Positions 34,293 to 44,692 of a stretch of 64,000 bases of DNA are shown here, piece by piece (the stretch's first letter is position 1; each line of letters begins with the position of its first letter). This DNA comes from Yoonia sp. R2331 (lineage in GTDB: Bacteria > Pseudomonadota > Alphaproteobacteria > Rhodobacterales > Rhodobacteraceae): the NCBI RefSeq assembly GCF_041103235.1, contig NZ_JBGCUN010000001.1, forward strand, positions 1,922,001 through 1,986,000, written 5' to 3'. The notes below the pieces were generated by a model. It saw nothing but the letters and a program-made list of their open reading frames with translations, was not told the origin of the DNA and ran no database searches. The position numbers were made by a program, and so were the translations under genes.

Positions 34293-34754
34293 ATGACACA
34301 GGAATTTCAGAAACCCTTCACCTCTCCGCCCACGATCTTCAGCGTGGCTTTGGTGCTTGGGCTTCTCATCGGCTGGCTGATGCCGTGGCGCGTCCTTCCC
34401 TTGCCCTTGCAACTGATCCTTGGGCCACTCTTGATCGCCGCCGGGGTCTTCGTCATCTGGCGTTCCATTCAGGACATTGAAACCGCTGGCACCACTTATG
34501 ACCCCTACAGTGCCTCAACCGCGCTGGTCACTGCGGGGGTCTACCGCCACAGCCGCAATCCAGGCTACCTTGGCTTGGCAATCATCCAGTTTGGCGTGGC
34601 CATCCTGCTCGATAACCTCTGGATCGTGGGCACCGGAATCATTGCCGTCCTTGTCACCAGCCATTTTGTGATCCGTCTAGAGGAGCGCAAACTCACCCGT
34701 GCCTTCGGCGACCCCTACACATCCTACATGCAGCAGGTCCGTCGCTGGCTCTAA
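34293..34754 (+). CDS. Isoprenylcysteine methyltransferase-like membrane protein
   Basis: A 153-residue integral membrane protein of the ICMT/PEMT-like group. It has about four helices (14-32, 36-54, 88-106, 108-125) and the C-terminal SAM-binding pattern: YRHSRNPGYLGL (the H-x-R-N-P-x-Y motif) followed by EERKLTRAFGDPYTSYMQQV (E-E-x2-L-x3-F-G-x2-Y). The ATG at 34293 is preferred to an earlier TTG reading. Such bacterial proteins methylate lipids or small molecules; the substrate is unknown. It follows kynA by 142 bases and may or may not be co-transcribed. Confidence 0.82.
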   Translation: MTQEFQKPFTSPPTIFSVALVLGLLIGWLMPWRVLPLPLQLILGPLLIAAGVFVIWRSIQDIETAGTTYDPYSASTALVTAGVYRHSRNPGYLGLAIIQFGVAILLDNLWIVGTGIIAVLVTSHFVIRLEERKLTRAFGDPYTSYMQQVRRWL

Positions 34755-34851
34755 GCCGATGGTGGTTAACCCCCGTTAAGATCCTGATGCGCACCGGATG
34801 TGTATGCTCTGTGCATCACTTGTGCATCGTCCAAGACAACCGTGCGGTGGG

Positions 34852-35538
34852 TTAGGCCAGCCAGGTCTTGTAGTCACTCACCAGCAAATGTGTCGGGGCC
34901 ACGTCTTCCTCGATATTGGCAAAGCGGCCGATCGGTTCCCTGAAAATATTGTCGGTTTCATCATCGTTGACGGTACTCACCTCACCGATCAGCACGTCAC
35001 CGCCTTCGCCCCAGAACGCGTGCCAGTCACCTGGCATTAAAGTCACGCTTTCTCCGGGGGTTAGCCGCAGTTTCTCACCCGGCTTGTAAGGGCGTTCCAA
35101 CCCGTCGCACCAGACCGTGCCACCCGCCGTTTCGCTGAAATTGCCAGCCTCGTCCGATCCAAACAGCTCAATCACCAGCGTCGCCCCGCCGCGGTTGATA
35201 ATGTCTTCGGCCTTGATCACGTGGGTGTGCATCGGCGACAGTTGGTTTTCCTTTGAAATCAACAACTTCTCGGCATAGCACATACCACCGCCGCGCTGTA
35301 GGTCCGCCAACCGGCCATTGCGCAGCGTGAAAAGAAACAACCCCATCTCATCATAGCGGCCCGCGCCGTAGTCGGTAATATCCCAACCATTTCGGGCACT
35401 TACGACATTCGCCGCCTCATCCTTACGCGCAACAAATTCATCCGGGCTCCAATAGGCCCAAGGCGGCAAGGTAAACCCGTAGGACCGGATCATCTGATCC
35501 GCCTCGGCCATGATCGCATTGATGGTGGACCGCTTCAT
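34852..35538 (-). CDS. D-lyxose/D-mannose isomerase (cupin)
   Basis: A 228-residue cupin sugar isomerase of the D-lyxose isomerase family (E. coli O157 YdaE-type), interconverting D-lyxose and D-xylulose or mannose and fructose. Metal ligands fit MHTHVIKAED (His104, His106, Glu111) and GDWHAFWGEG (His173). SPDEFVARKDEA and the RYDEMGLFLFTLRNG segment also match the family as I know it. No sugar kinase or transporter lies next to it. It is 107 bases downstream of the glutamine-amidotransferase-like gene on the same strand. Confidence 0.85.
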   Translation of the reverse strand: MKRSTINAIMAEADQMIRSYGFTLPPWAYWSPDEFVARKDEAANVVSARNGWDITDYGAGRYDEMGLFLFTLRNGRLADLQRGGGMCYAEKLLISKENQLSPMHTHVIKAEDIINRGGATLVIELFGSDEAGNFSETAGGTVWCDGLERPYKPGEKLRLTPGESVTLMPGDWHAFWGEGGDVLIGEVSTVNDDETDNIFREPIGRFANIEEDVAPTHLLVSDYKTWLA

Positions 35539-35645
35539 ATCAACCTCCGCTCTGCTGACGCCTCAATGACCTTCCGAAACATGTTACGGCAAGTCCCTTT
35601 TTCGCGGCACCACGCGCGGCCTCAACCGCCTGACAACAAAGCGTT

Positions 35646-36422
35646 TTACGCGCTGCGCCGCGCATCTGGCCTGATCCCGGCCCGCCAGTCGCGTGCCGCC
35701 GCCCCGAAACCGGCAAAAAGCGCCCGAGAGACCGGGTCCGCTGCCGCATTCCACTCCGGATGCCACTGCACACCCAGCGCAAATCCTGGCGCATCTTGCA
35801 GATAGATCGCCTCTGCGGTGCCATCCGGGGCATGGCCGTCAACGATAACCCCTTGGCCCGGAACGCGAATTCCCTGTCCGTGCAAGGTGTTCGTCATCAC
35901 CTCGCGCGCGCCCATGAGCCGATGGAACGGGCCGCCTTCGGAAAAGGTGACCGCGTGCCGCAATGCGAATTTTTCTTCCAACGTGCCGTCGGGCGGCATT
36001 CGGTGATTGTCCCGTCCCGGCAAATCCCGGATTTCAAAGTCCAGAGAGCCACCAAAGGCCACGTTCATTTCCTGAAACCCGCGACAGATCGCCAGCATCG
36101 GCTGCCCGGCAGCCACCAACGCCCGGATCAGCGGCAAGGTCAGCTGATCGCGGGCCCGGTCAAAGGTGCCATGCGCGTCCGTCGGTGCTTCGCCATATTC
36201 TTCGGGATGGACATTGGGTCGCGCACCGGTGAACAAAAAACCATCACAAGACGCCATAAGCTCTTGAACGGAAACAACATCCGGATCGGCTGGCACGATC
36301 AGTGGGACCCCGTCCGATACCTGCCGCACGGCCTCGCAATTCATCCGACCCGCGGCCTGCACAGGGTACTGATCATTGATCAGATAGCTGTTTCCGATGA
36401 TCCCGATGACCGGTTTTTGCAT
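35646..36422 (-). CDS. Gamma-glutamyl-gamma-aminobutyrate hydrolase-like protein (peptidase C26)
   Basis: A 258-residue class-I glutamine-amidotransferase-like hydrolase, the PuuD family. The nucleophile is in LAICRGFQEMNVAFGGSL (C of CRG), the catalytic histidine and glutamate in GVQWHPEW, and GFLFTGARPNVHPEEYG is the glycine-rich loop of this family. PuuD removes the gamma-glutamyl group in putrescine breakdown, but other puu genes are not nearby, so the substrate is unsure. AGAGG lies ahead of the ATG. It is divergent from the P450 gene across 111 bases that contain a small dyad (TACC-GAATA-GGTA). Confidence 0.85.
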   Translation of the reverse strand: MQKPVIGIIGNSYLINDQYPVQAAGRMNCEAVRQVSDGVPLIVPADPDVVSVQELMASCDGFLFTGARPNVHPEEYGEAPTDAHGTFDRARDQLTLPLIRALVAAGQPMLAICRGFQEMNVAFGGSLDFEIRDLPGRDNHRMPPDGTLEEKFALRHAVTFSEGGPFHRLMGAREVMTNTLHGQGIRVPGQGVIVDGHAPDGTAEAIYLQDAPGFALGVQWHPEWNAAADPVSRALFAGFGAAARDWRAGIRPDARRSA

Positions 36423-36533
36423 GTCGCAACCTCTTTCCTATACCGAATAGGTAGTTGCCTCGCTCTGCAAGGAAAACCCACCGCAACGCACAGTCCCTTT
36501 GACAACAGCGCACAATGCCCACATCTCATTTAT

Positions 36534-37736
36534 ATGATCCACGACTTTAGCGATCCCGCGTTTCTTGCGGCCCCTGACCAGAAACTCGCCGCTCTGCGGG
36601 CCGAAGGTGCGATGGTGCGCATCAAGATGCCGCTCTTTGGCAGCGTCTGGATGACGACGACTGATGCCGCCGCACGCCGTGTTTTAAAGTCACCTGAGGA
36701 CTTTGTCCGCGACGCTTCGGGCGCGGGCGGCAAATCCATCGCACAACAGCTTTGGTGGCTGCCACCGTTCCTCAAGGCGATGACGCTCAACCTTTTGGGC
36801 ACTGATGGTGCTGCACACGACCGCCTGCGTGGCCCGGTTGAACGCGCCTTTGCCCGTCAGTCCGTCGCCCAGATGCAACCGGCGCTGATCACAATGGCGG
36901 ACGATCTGTTGGACCAAATCATACCGGGTCAACCCGTTGATATCATGTCGCAATATGCCCGGCCTTTGCCGCTGCGGGCGATCTGTGCGCTGCTGGGCAT
37001 TCCCGCGCAGGATCGCGAACGTGTCGTCAAATGGATCGCCCCGGTGTCTACTGCAAACTCTGGCTTTGGCATCCTGCGGTCCCTGCCCGGGCTTTGGAGG
37101 TTGATGCGCCACTTCCGGCGCGACTTTGCACAACTACGCCACACGCCACGTCCCGGCCTGATCAGCGATTTGGTCAACGACCCTGACAGCGACCTGACCG
37201 AACAGGAATTGCTCAGCATGGTCACTGTGCTTTTCATCGCGGGCCATGAGACAACCGTGCACCTGATTACCAACGGCCTGAACGCAGTCCTGCGCGACGC
37301 CAATTTGCGCACACACATGGCCGCGCACCCCGAAAAACAGCCGCTGCTGGTCGAGGAGTTTATGCGCTACACCAGCCCCGTGCTGGTCACCAAACCGCAT
37401 TTTGTGGTGCACGATATGGATTTTGACGGGGTCGCCTTGAAACAGGGGGATCTGGTTATGGCCGGCCTTTTGGCTGCAAACCACGACCCTGACAGGCACC
37501 GTGATGCAGATCAGTTGCTGCCTGCACGCCAACCCAATGCGCACTTGGGCTTTGGCCACGGCCCGCATGTCTGTCTGGGGATGCAATTGGCGCGGGCAGA
37601 GGCGCAGGTGGCCCTGACCCGGTTCTTCAGCCGCTTTCCAGACGCCACTTTGGCCGATCCGAATGCCGCCGCCAAACCGCTGCGCAAGATCGGCATGAAC
37701 GGTTTGGCGCGCCTTGATGTCGTGCCGAGACCTTAG
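36534..37736 (+). CDS. Cytochrome P450
   Basis: A 400-residue bacterial P450. The heme-thiolate loop is FGHGPHVCLGMQLAR with Cys347; the I-helix oxygen motif is IAGHETT; the K-helix ExxR is in EEFMRY. HDRLRGPVERAFARQ matches the C-helix region contacting heme propionates. The start at 36534 gives the usual 400 residues; the same frame is open far upstream, over the divergent gene, but those starts are not credible. No ferredoxin or reductase partner is adjacent, and the substrate is unknown. It ends convergent with a GlcG-like gene, overlapping by four bases. Confidence 0.92.
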   Translation: MIHDFSDPAFLAAPDQKLAALRAEGAMVRIKMPLFGSVWMTTTDAAARRVLKSPEDFVRDASGAGGKSIAQQLWWLPPFLKAMTLNLLGTDGAAHDRLRGPVERAFARQSVAQMQPALITMADDLLDQIIPGQPVDIMSQYARPLPLRAICALLGIPAQDRERVVKWIAPVSTANSGFGILRSLPGLWRLMRHFRRDFAQLRHTPRPGLISDLVNDPDSDLTEQELLSMVTVLFIAGHETTVHLITNGLNAVLRDANLRTHMAAHPEKQPLLVEEFMRYTSPVLVTKPHFVVHDMDFDGVALKQGDLVMAGLLAANHDPDRHRDADQLLPARQPNAHLGFGHGPHVCLGMQLARAEAQVALTRFFSRFPDATLADPNAAAKPLRKIGMNGLARLDVVPRP

Positions 37737-38161
37737 ATTTCAGCGACCAGTCCCGCCGCTTCGATCCCGGCCGCCGCCGCAATCGCATCATTGTCAGAGG
37801 TGTCGCCCGTCAGACCCACCGCGCCGACAATGGCACCCTTTTTGTCGCGGACCAGCACGCCGCCCGGCACCGGCACCACCTGCCCGCCGTATGCACCGTT
37901 CACCGCGTTCATAAAATAGGCCTGGCTTTCCGCCCGCGCCATCTGCGCCGTGCCGGCCATGCCCAGCATCACTGACCCATAGGCCTTGCCGTGGGCAATC
38001 GCAAACCGCCCCGGTGCCGCGCCATCAGAGCGCTCGAACGCCTTCACATGGCCGCCAGTGTCCAGCACGATGACGGACAACGGTTTCAGCCCCATCTCCT
38101 GGCCCTTTGCCAGCGCCTTGCGGATGATCGTCCGCGCCTTTGTCATTGAAATCTCTGCCAT
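37733..38161 (-). CDS. glcG: GlcG/HbpS family heme-binding-like protein
   Basis: A 142-residue protein of the GlcG/HbpS fold. Family marks are LSVIVLDTGGHVKAFERSDGA (about 28-48), FAIAHGKAYGSVMLGM and the ending VGAVGLTGDTSDNDAIAAAAGI. No signal peptide. Its ATG follows the malate synthase stop directly (TAAATG), which means strong coupling. In E. coli glcG also sits in the glycolate operon with glcB, so a role in glyoxylate/glycolate use is plausible although the biochemical function of GlcG is still unclear. Confidence 0.85.
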   Translation of the reverse strand: MAEISMTKARTIIRKALAKGQEMGLKPLSVIVLDTGGHVKAFERSDGAAPGRFAIAHGKAYGSVMLGMAGTAQMARAESQAYFMNAVNGAYGGQVVPVPGGVLVRDKKGAIVGAVGLTGDTSDNDAIAAAAGIEAAGLVAEI

Positions 38162-40306
38162 TTATTGCCCCATCGCTTTGTATTCCAGACGCCGCTTATG
38201 CAGCACCGGTTCTGTGTATCCGCTGGGCTGTTCGCGCCCCCGGAACACCAGATCACAGGCCGCCTGAAAGGCGATCCCGTCAAACCCAGGCGCCATCGGC
38301 ACATAGGCCGGATCGCCAGCGTTCTGGCCATCCACCACTTCTGCCATCTTGCGCATCGCGGCCATCACTGCGTCGCGGCTGACCACATCATGGTGCATCC
38401 AGTTGGCCAATGCCTGCGCCGAGATCCGGCAGGTCGCGCGGTCTTCCATCAGGCCCACGTCATTGATGTCAGGCACCTTCGAACAGCCCACACCCTGATC
38501 AATCCAGCGCACGACATAGCCCAGAATGCCTTGCGCGTTGTTTTCCACCTCGCGCGCGATCTGGGCATCGGTCCAACGCTGAAAGGTTGCCAGCGGAATG
38601 TCCAATATCGACGAGACATAACCCCGCCGTCCGCCGCCGCGCAGCTTGTTCTGCACCGCCATCACGTCGATCTGGTGATAGTGCAGCGCATGCAACGTGG
38701 CCGCTGTCGGGCTGGGCACCCAGGCGCAATTGGCACCCGATTTCGGGTGATCAATCTTTTGCTCGATCATTGCGGCCATCATGTCAGGCATCGCCCACAT
38801 GCCCTTGCCGATCTGCGCGCGGCCTGAAAACCCGCATTCCAGACCGATATCCACATTCTGATCTTCATAAGCGCCAATCCATTGTTTACGCTTGATAAAG
38901 TCCTTGCGACTAAACGGCCCTGCCTCCATCGAGGTGTGGATTTCGTCGCCCGTCCGGTCAAGGAACCCTGTGTTGATAAAGGCCACACGGCTTTTCGCAG
39001 CACGGATACATGCCTTGAGGTTCACGGTCGTGCGGCGTTCTTCATCCATGATGCCGATCTTGACGGTATGGCGTGGCAGGCCCAGCACGTCCTCCACCCG
39101 ATCAAAGATGCGATTGGTGAACGCAACCTCGTCCGGCCCATGCATCTTGGGCTTGACCACATAGACTGACCCCTTTGCCGAATTCCCGCCATCACGCGCC
39201 AGATCATGCATTGCGATCAGCGTGGTCAGCATCGCGTCCATCAGCCCTTCATAGGCCTCTTCCCCGTCGCTGGTCAGAATGGCAGGAGTGGTCATCAGAT
39301 GCCCCACATTGCGTACCCACAACAGCGCCCGACCCTTGATTGTCAGCGCAGACCCATCGGGCGCAGTAAAGGCCAGATCGTCGCTCAGCTGCCGAGTCAT
39401 GGTCTGACCACCCTTCTGGAACGACGCTTCCAGATTGCCCTGCATCAGTCCCAGCCAATTGCTGTAGGCAAGCACCTTGTCCTCGGCATCGACACAAGCA
39501 ACCGAGTCTTCGCAGTCCATGATCGCTGTCACCGCCGATTCCAGCCGCACATCCGCCAAGAGCGCCTGATCGCGGCTGCCAATGGGGTGCGCGCGGTCAA
39601 AAACCAACTCAACATGCAGGCCGTTGTTGCGCAGCAAAACGGCATCGGGGGCCTTCGCCCGCCCGCGGTAGCCCACGAACTTGCCCGGCTCTGCCAGCGG
39701 CATGTCGTCGATCAGAAGTTGCCCTTTGTCCACGTAGTACCGGCTGACATCCGCATGACTGCCACCGGCAATCGGAAAGGCCTGATCCAGAAATACCCGT
39801 GTGCGCGCCACGACCCTACTGCCATGGCCCCGGTCATACCCGCCCTTAGGTGGCAAATTGCCCATCGCATCGGTGCCATAAAACGCATCATATAGGCTGC
39901 CCCAGCGGGCGTTGGCCGCGTTCAGCGCAAACCGCGCATTGGTGATTGGCACTACCAGCTGCGGGCCGGGGATCGTTGCAATTTCTGGGTCCACATTGAC
40001 GGTCTCAATCTCGAAATCATCTCCTTCGGGCTGCAGATAGCCAATTTCGCGCAGGAACCCCTCATAGGCGTCGCGGTCAAACACCTGTCCGCGCTGCGCC
40101 ACGTGCCAGCCGTCGATCTTGCTTTGCAACGCGTCCCGTTCACGCAGCAGGGCTGCGTTCTCTGGCCCCATATCGTGCAGAATGGCGGCAAAACCCGCCC
40201 AAAAACCCGCCACATCTACGCCGGTTCCCGGCAAGGCTTTGGTTTCGATGAAATCGGCCAATTCCTGGGCCACTTGCAGCCCGTTCCGATCCGTCCTTTG
40301 GGTCAT
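38162..40306 (-). CDS. glcB: Malate synthase G
   Basis: A 714-residue enzyme condensing glyoxylate with acetyl-CoA to malate. The length fits the G isoform (about 720), not the shorter A type. Typical segments: [30 protein letters not shown] near 140, [16 protein letters not shown], the active-site [19 protein letters not shown], and [15 protein letters not shown]-like [20 protein letters not shown]. It also carries the late catalytic region [18 protein letters not shown] (each quoted in part). It lets the cell use glyoxylate from glycolate or C2 compounds. The ATG at 40306 has no strong ribosome site visible. GlcG is directly downstream. Confidence 0.95.
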   Translation of the reverse strand: MTQRTDRNGLQVAQELADFIETKALPGTGVDVAGFWAGFAAILHDMGPENAALLRERDALQSKIDGWHVAQRGQVFDRDAYEGFLREIGYLQPEGDDFEIETVNVDPEIATIPGPQLVVPITNARFALNAANARWGSLYDAFYGTDAMGNLPPKGGYDRGHGSRVVARTRVFLDQAFPIAGGSHADVSRYYVDKGQLLIDDMPLAEPGKFVGYRGRAKAPDAVLLRNNGLHVELVFDRAHPIGSRDQALLADVRLESAVTAIMDCEDSVACVDAEDKVLAYSNWLGLMQGNLEASFQKGGQTMTRQLSDDLAFTAPDGSALTIKGRALLWVRNVGHLMTTPAILTSDGEEAYEGLMDAMLTTLIAMHDLARDGGNSAKGSVYVVKPKMHGPDEVAFTNRIFDRVEDVLGLPRHTVKIGIMDEERRTTVNLKACIRAAKSRVAFINTGFLDRTGDEIHTSMEAGPFSRKDFIKRKQWIGAYEDQNVDIGLECGFSGRAQIGKGMWAMPDMMAAMIEQKIDHPKSGANCAWVPSPTAATLHALHYHQIDVMAVQNKLRGGGRRGYVSSILDIPLATFQRWTDAQIAREVENNAQGILGYVVRWIDQGVGCSKVPDINDVGLMEDRATCRISAQALANWMHHDVVSRDAVMAAMRKMAEVVDGQNAGDPAYVPMAPGFDGIAFQAACDLVFRGREQPSGYTEPVLHKRRLEYKAMGQ

Positions 40307-40398
40307 CCGTCACTCCATCCCGTCTATTGTTGCGTCGCGCCAACCTTGGCAGAGCTAGCCCACGACGCGTCCCCTGTCCACTAAATTGGTAAACTTTT

Positions 40399-40548
40399 CT
40401 AACCAGTTTTGCGATTTCCCCGGCATCTGTCCGAACAATACCGGACCTCGTCCCAGACTTTGGCCCATTTTTTGCGCCAGGTGAACGGACGTCCGCAGGT
40501 GGCGCAGACTTTTGTCGGCAGATCAGATTTCTTCACGGTTTTGGGCAT
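40399..40548 (-). CDS. DUF2256 small zinc-ribbon-like protein
   Basis: A 49-residue protein. It has the DUF2256 pattern: [19 protein letters not shown] (C-x2-C and W-x3-W) then [13 protein letters not shown] (C-x3-C). The four cysteines probably bind zinc. I placed the start at the ATG at 40548, giving [11 protein letters not shown], the usual family N-terminus. These small proteins occur across proteobacteria, often next to photolyase-related or DASH cryptochrome genes; function unknown. It is divergent from pepN across 66 bases. Confidence 0.85.
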   Translation of the reverse strand: MPKTVKKSDLPTKVCATCGRPFTWRKKWAKVWDEVRYCSDRCRGNRKTG

Positions 40549-40614
40549 GACCTGCGGTTGCGACCCCTCCTGCGGGCTTCTACTCTGCGCCAAACTGCCC
40601 TGAAAGGACGCCAG

Positions 40615-43155
40615 ATGAAAGATGCCGCCCCCCAGCCGATCTATCTGGCCGATTATACCCCGCCCAGCCACCTGATCGACACGGTTGACCTGACCTTTCA
40701 CCTCTCTCCTGACGCCACGCGCGTGATCTCTCGCATCGCGTTCCGCCCAAATCCCGATGCCTCAGACACGACCTTCACGTTGCATGGCGAACACCTCAAC
40801 CTGATCTGGGCCAAGATCGACGGCACCGCCGTTACACCCGTCCTGACCGAAACCGGTCTTACCTGCGACGTCCCTGCCGCCCCCTTCGTGTGGGAGGCAG
40901 AGGTTGAAATCGCCCCTGCGAGCAATACCGCGCTTGAAGGGCTTTATATCTCGAACGGCATGTACTGCACCCAATGCGAGGCCGAAGGTTTCCGCCGCAT
41001 CACCTATTACCCCGACCGCCCCGACGTGATGGCGGTCTTTACCGTCACGATCCACAGCGACCTGCCGGTGCTGTTGTCCAACGGCAATCCGATCACACCC
41101 GGCGTGTGGCATGATCCATGGCCGAAACCGGCCTATCTGTTTGCGCTTGTGGCGGGTGATCTGGTGGCCCGCCCGGATAGCTTTACCACGATGGATGGAC
41201 GCAACGTTGCGTTGAACATCTATGTGCGCCCGGGTGACATCGACAAATGCGCCTTTGCGATGGACGCACTCAAAGCGTCGATGCGCTGGGATGAACAGGT
41301 CTATGGGCGGGCATATGACTTGGACATTTTCAACATTGTGGCTGTCGATGACTTCAATATGGGGGCGATGGAAAACAAGGGCTTGAACATTTTCAACTCA
41401 AGCTGCGTTCTGGCCTCTCCTGAAACGGCAACTGACGCGCGCTTTGCCGGGATCGAGGGCATCATCGCGCACGAGTATTTCCACAACTGGACCGGGAATC
41501 GCATCACCTGCCGCGACTGGTTCCAACTCTGCCTGAAAGAAGGACTCACTGTCTTTCGAGACCAACAGTTCACCGCCGACATGCGCATGGCCGCGCTCAA
41601 GCGAATTGATGATGCCAACGGGCTGCGCAGCTACCAGTTTCAAGAAGACGCAGGACCGCTTGCCCACCCCGTGCGCCCCACCAGCTTTATGACGATCAAC
41701 AATTTTTACACCGACACGGTCTATGAAAAAGGGGCCGAGGTGATCGGGATGCTCAAGACCCTGATCGGAGACGATGCCTATTATGAGGGCTGCAAACTCT
41801 ACTTTGACCGCCACGACGGTCAGGCCTGCACGATCGAAGATTGGCTCGCCTGTTTTGCCGACGTCACCGGCCGTGACCTGAGCCAATTCGCGCTTTGGTA
41901 TAGCCAGTCAGGCACCCCGCGCGTGCAGGTTCAGGACAGCTTTGCCGATGGCACCTACACCCTGACCCTCACACAGGACTTGCCCGCAACCCCCGGCCAA
42001 CCCGACAAACAGCCGCAGGTGATCCCGGTTGCCTACGGGCTGCTTGCGCCTGACGGGACCGAAGTGCTGCCAACCACTCTGCTGGAATTGATGGCCACCA
42101 GCCAAACCGTGTCCCATACCGGGCTTTCGGCCCGTCCGACACTGTCGATCAACCGCAACTTTGCCGCCCCTATCCGCGTGGTCCACGACCAAAGTGATGC
42201 TGACCTTGCCCGACTGCTTGCCCACGATACGGACCCGTTTAACCGCTGGGACGCAGGCCGCACCCTGACCATGCAAACGCTGATCGCAATGGCCACCAAA
42301 GATGCCACCCCACCTGCGGCCTACCTTGATGCCATGCGCGACGTGCTGCGCAATGACGCCCTTGACCCCGCCTTTCGCGCCCGTGTCATCGCCCTGCCAA
42401 GTGAAGAGGATATCGCCAATGCCCTCTTTGACGCAGGCAGCACACCTGATCCCGACGCGATCAACACCGCGCGCGATGCGCTGCCCCTGCACCTTGCCCA
42501 GCATTGCAATGACACCCTGCCCCGCATCTACGCCGCCCATCAGGTTCCCGGTCCCTACTCCCCCGATGCGGCCAGCGCGGGCCACCGCGCCCTTGCCAAC
42601 GCGACCTTACGCCTGCTGAGCGAGCTTGACGGCGGCAAAGCAGCCGCAGCCCAGTTTGAAAGCGCTGATAACATGACGCTGCAACTGGCGGCTTTTGCCG
42701 CGCTCTTGGCGATTGGCAAAGGGTCGGACGCCGTACAAGCCTTTGAAAAGCAATGGGCAAACGACCGACTTGTGATGAACCGCTGGTTCAGCCTGCAAAT
42801 CACCCATGCCGCTCCGCAGGACGCCGCCGCAACAGCCGCCCAGCTGGCCGCACACCCGGATTTTGACATGAAGAACCCCAACCGGTTCAGCGCCGTCTTT
42901 GGCGCGCTGATCGACAATGCGGCGGGTTTTCACCATGCCTCTGGCGACAGCTATGCGCTGCTGGCGAATTGGCTGATCAAGCTGGACCCGATCAACCCGC
43001 AAACCACGGCCCGCCTCGTTGCGAATTTTGAGGTTTGGCCCCGCTATGACCCACCCCGTCAGGCACTGATGCGCGCAGCCCTCCAGCGGATTGGCGACAC
43101 CCCGAACCTGTCGCGCGATACCACCGAAATGGTCACGCGGATGCTTGAAAACTGA
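40615..43155 (+). CDS. pepN: Aminopeptidase N (M1 family)
   Basis: An 846-residue zinc aminopeptidase that trims N-terminal residues from peptides in the cytoplasm. The exopeptidase motif [15 protein letters not shown] and zinc site HEYFH with downstream glutamate (His286, His290, Glu309 in [11 protein letters not shown] ... KEGLT) are intact. The N-terminal saddle domain and C-terminal ARM-like domain follow the PepN (E. coli) architecture. AAAGGAC precedes the ATG at 40615. The gene is followed 51 bases later by a membrane-anchored protein on the same strand. Confidence 0.95.
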   Translation: MKDAAPQPIYLADYTPPSHLIDTVDLTFHLSPDATRVISRIAFRPNPDASDTTFTLHGEHLNLIWAKIDGTAVTPVLTETGLTCDVPAAPFVWEAEVEIAPASNTALEGLYISNGMYCTQCEAEGFRRITYYPDRPDVMAVFTVTIHSDLPVLLSNGNPITPGVWHDPWPKPAYLFALVAGDLVARPDSFTTMDGRNVALNIYVRPGDIDKCAFAMDALKASMRWDEQVYGRAYDLDIFNIVAVDDFNMGAMENKGLNIFNSSCVLASPETATDARFAGIEGIIAHEYFHNWTGNRITCRDWFQLCLKEGLTVFRDQQFTADMRMAALKRIDDANGLRSYQFQEDAGPLAHPVRPTSFMTINNFYTDTVYEKGAEVIGMLKTLIGDDAYYEGCKLYFDRHDGQACTIEDWLACFADVTGRDLSQFALWYSQSGTPRVQVQDSFADGTYTLTLTQDLPATPGQPDKQPQVIPVAYGLLAPDGTEVLPTTLLELMATSQTVSHTGLSARPTLSINRNFAAPIRVVHDQSDADLARLLAHDTDPFNRWDAGRTLTMQTLIAMATKDATPPAAYLDAMRDVLRNDALDPAFRARVIALPSEEDIANALFDAGSTPDPDAINTARDALPLHLAQHCNDTLPRIYAAHQVPGPYSPDAASAGHRALANATLRLLSELDGGKAAAAQFESADNMTLQLAAFAALLAIGKGSDAVQAFEKQWANDRLVMNRWFSLQITHAAPQDAAATAAQLAAHPDFDMKNPNRFSAVFGALIDNAAGFHHASGDSYALLANWLIKLDPINPQTTARLVANFEVWPRYDPPRQALMRAALQRIGDTPNLSRDTTEMVTRMLEN

Positions 43156-43206
43156 CACAAATCCAGTGTCTTGTGCACCAAAGACGATTCTTCAAAGGAC
43201 GATTTC

Positions 43207-43731
43207 ATGCCCTTCATTCTTGGCATCCTCGGCATCCTCGCTGCCGCTTATTTCTGGGCCCAACGCGCCCGCAATGCCGCTGATATGGCTGGCGACTTGA
43301 TGGATATGGCCGGTGACGTAAAAGCTGCCGCGCGGCGCTTTGGTTTTACTCGAAAGACCAACATCCACCCGGTTGAAAGCATCGAAGACCCCAACATCGC
43401 CGCCGCTGGCATCGCAGAGGCGTTTCTGGCCCTTGATGACATGCCCACACGCGACCAGCAGGACAAAATGCGCGTTTCATTGCGCCGCGTGCTGCAAGTT
43501 GACGATGCCGCCGCCGAAGAACTGATGGTACTGGGTCACTGGATGGTAAACGCCTGTGGCGGCGCACAACCGGCGCTGTCGCGGCTGTCGCGCAAACTCT
43601 ACCGTCTCGAAGGGCCCTCTGCCCTGACACCGCTGATGGACATCATCAAAGGCGCACTGCCTGATGACCGCCTCAGCACACGGCAGACAGAGGCCATCGC
43701 AGAGCTGAAAACCGCCTTCCGCCTGCGGTGA
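43207..43731 (+). CDS. Membrane-anchored protein of unknown function
   Basis: A 174-residue protein with one N-terminal membrane helix (residues about 2-19, PFILGILGILAAAYFWAQ), a short basic linker, and a helical cytoplasmic domain from about 50 (ESIEDPNIAAAGIAEAFLAL onwards). The helical domain, with RDQQDKMRVSLRRVLQVDDAAAEELM, recalls TerB-like acidic helical bundles, but I do not assign it. AAAGGAC lies seven bases before the ATG at 43207; an earlier start at 43171 is less likely. It follows pepN closely and may be co-transcribed. Confidence 0.75.
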   Translation: MPFILGILGILAAAYFWAQRARNAADMAGDLMDMAGDVKAAARRFGFTRKTNIHPVESIEDPNIAAAGIAEAFLALDDMPTRDQQDKMRVSLRRVLQVDDAAAEELMVLGHWMVNACGGAQPALSRLSRKLYRLEGPSALTPLMDIIKGALPDDRLSTRQTEAIAELKTAFRLR

Positions 43732-43831
43732 TCCGCGCAAGCCACCCTTGAAATTTCGCAAAACGCCGCCGATGTGATAGTCTGAAAAGACTGTCATGGA
43801 ACCGTGACATCGTCATGGTCAATGTGCGCGT

Positions 43832-44692
43832 ATGAAAGACCGTATTGATCCACTGATCGCTGAACGCGCCCCTTGGATGTACCGCCAATTTCCCGGTGTG
43901 CGTCAAATCAGGGGCCTGCTCCACCTGTCCCTGGCCTACGACAAGACGCTTAAAATCGCGCGTGGTTTTGAACACATGGCCTCTGCCCAGATCATGGCGC
44001 AGATGGGCGGTTTGCTGGCCAAGGACGTGGTTGCGACCGGTCTGGGCCATATCCCGCGCCACGGGGCGGCGATTATCGTGGCCAATCACCCCACGGGCAT
44101 TGCTGATGGTGTGATCCTGCACCACCTGCTGGCGGCGATGCGTCCTGATGCCTACTACTTTGCCAATTCCGACATTCTGCGGGTTCTGCCACAGATGTCC
44201 GATATGATCTGCCCCGTCGAATGGCGGCAGGACAAGCGCAGCCATGCCAAGACCCGCGACACCATGGCCTATGTCCGCGCAGCGACCGACGAAGGGCGGC
44301 TTGGCGTGATCTTCCCCTCGGGCCGTCTTGCCAAACGGCGCGGGCTCAAGCTAGAGGAACGGCCCTGGATGGCCTCTGCCGCGATGCTGGCGCGTAAATT
44401 CGACCTGCCGGTGATCCCTGTGCATATCGCTGCACGGAATTCGGCGCTCTTCTATCTTTTTGACCTGCTGCATCCGACATTGCGCGACGTGACGCTGTTT
44501 CACGAAACCCTGAACAAGGCGCAGCAGCCGTTCCGCATCAACGTGGGTGAACCCATCGCCGCCTCTGCCTTGCCCAAAAATTCCGAGGATGGGATCAAGA
44601 TGCTGCGCCGCGCCACACTCGCGCTTGCGGGCGAGGACGCGCCAAACGTCAGCCTGATCCGGGCGACGCGGCGTCCATTGTTGAAACTGTAG
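43832..44692 (+). CDS. PlsC-type lysophospholipid acyltransferase family protein
   Basis: A 286-residue acyltransferase of the glycerolipid (LPLAT) family. The catalytic box is ANHPTGIADG (NH-x4-D, about residues 87-96); the substrate-binding block is IFPSGRLAKRRG (like FPEGTR), and VIPVHI is the usual late motif. Few hydrophobic stretches are present, so it is probably peripheral to the inner membrane. It could make phosphatidic acid or ornithine lipids. The 3' end overlaps the convergent transglycosylase gene by 44 bases, an unusually long tail-to-tail overlap. Confidence 0.85.
   Translation: MKDRIDPLIAERAPWMYRQFPGVRQIRGLLHLSLAYDKTLKIARGFEHMASAQIMAQMGGLLAKDVVATGLGHIPRHGAAIIVANHPTGIADGVILHHLLAAMRPDAYYFANSDILRVLPQMSDMICPVEWRQDKRSHAKTRDTMAYVRAATDEGRLGVIFPSGRLAKRRGLKLEERPWMASAAMLARKFDLPVIPVHIAARNSALFYLFDLLHPTLRDVTLFHETLNKAQQPFRINVGEPIAASALPKNSEDGIKMLRRATLALAGEDAPNVSLIRATRRPLLKL

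Noticed and set aside
35760-36533. Extension of the P450 frame upstream by 258 codons
   Set aside because: It lies antisense over the glutamine-amidotransferase-like gene, and the P450 family length starts at 36534.
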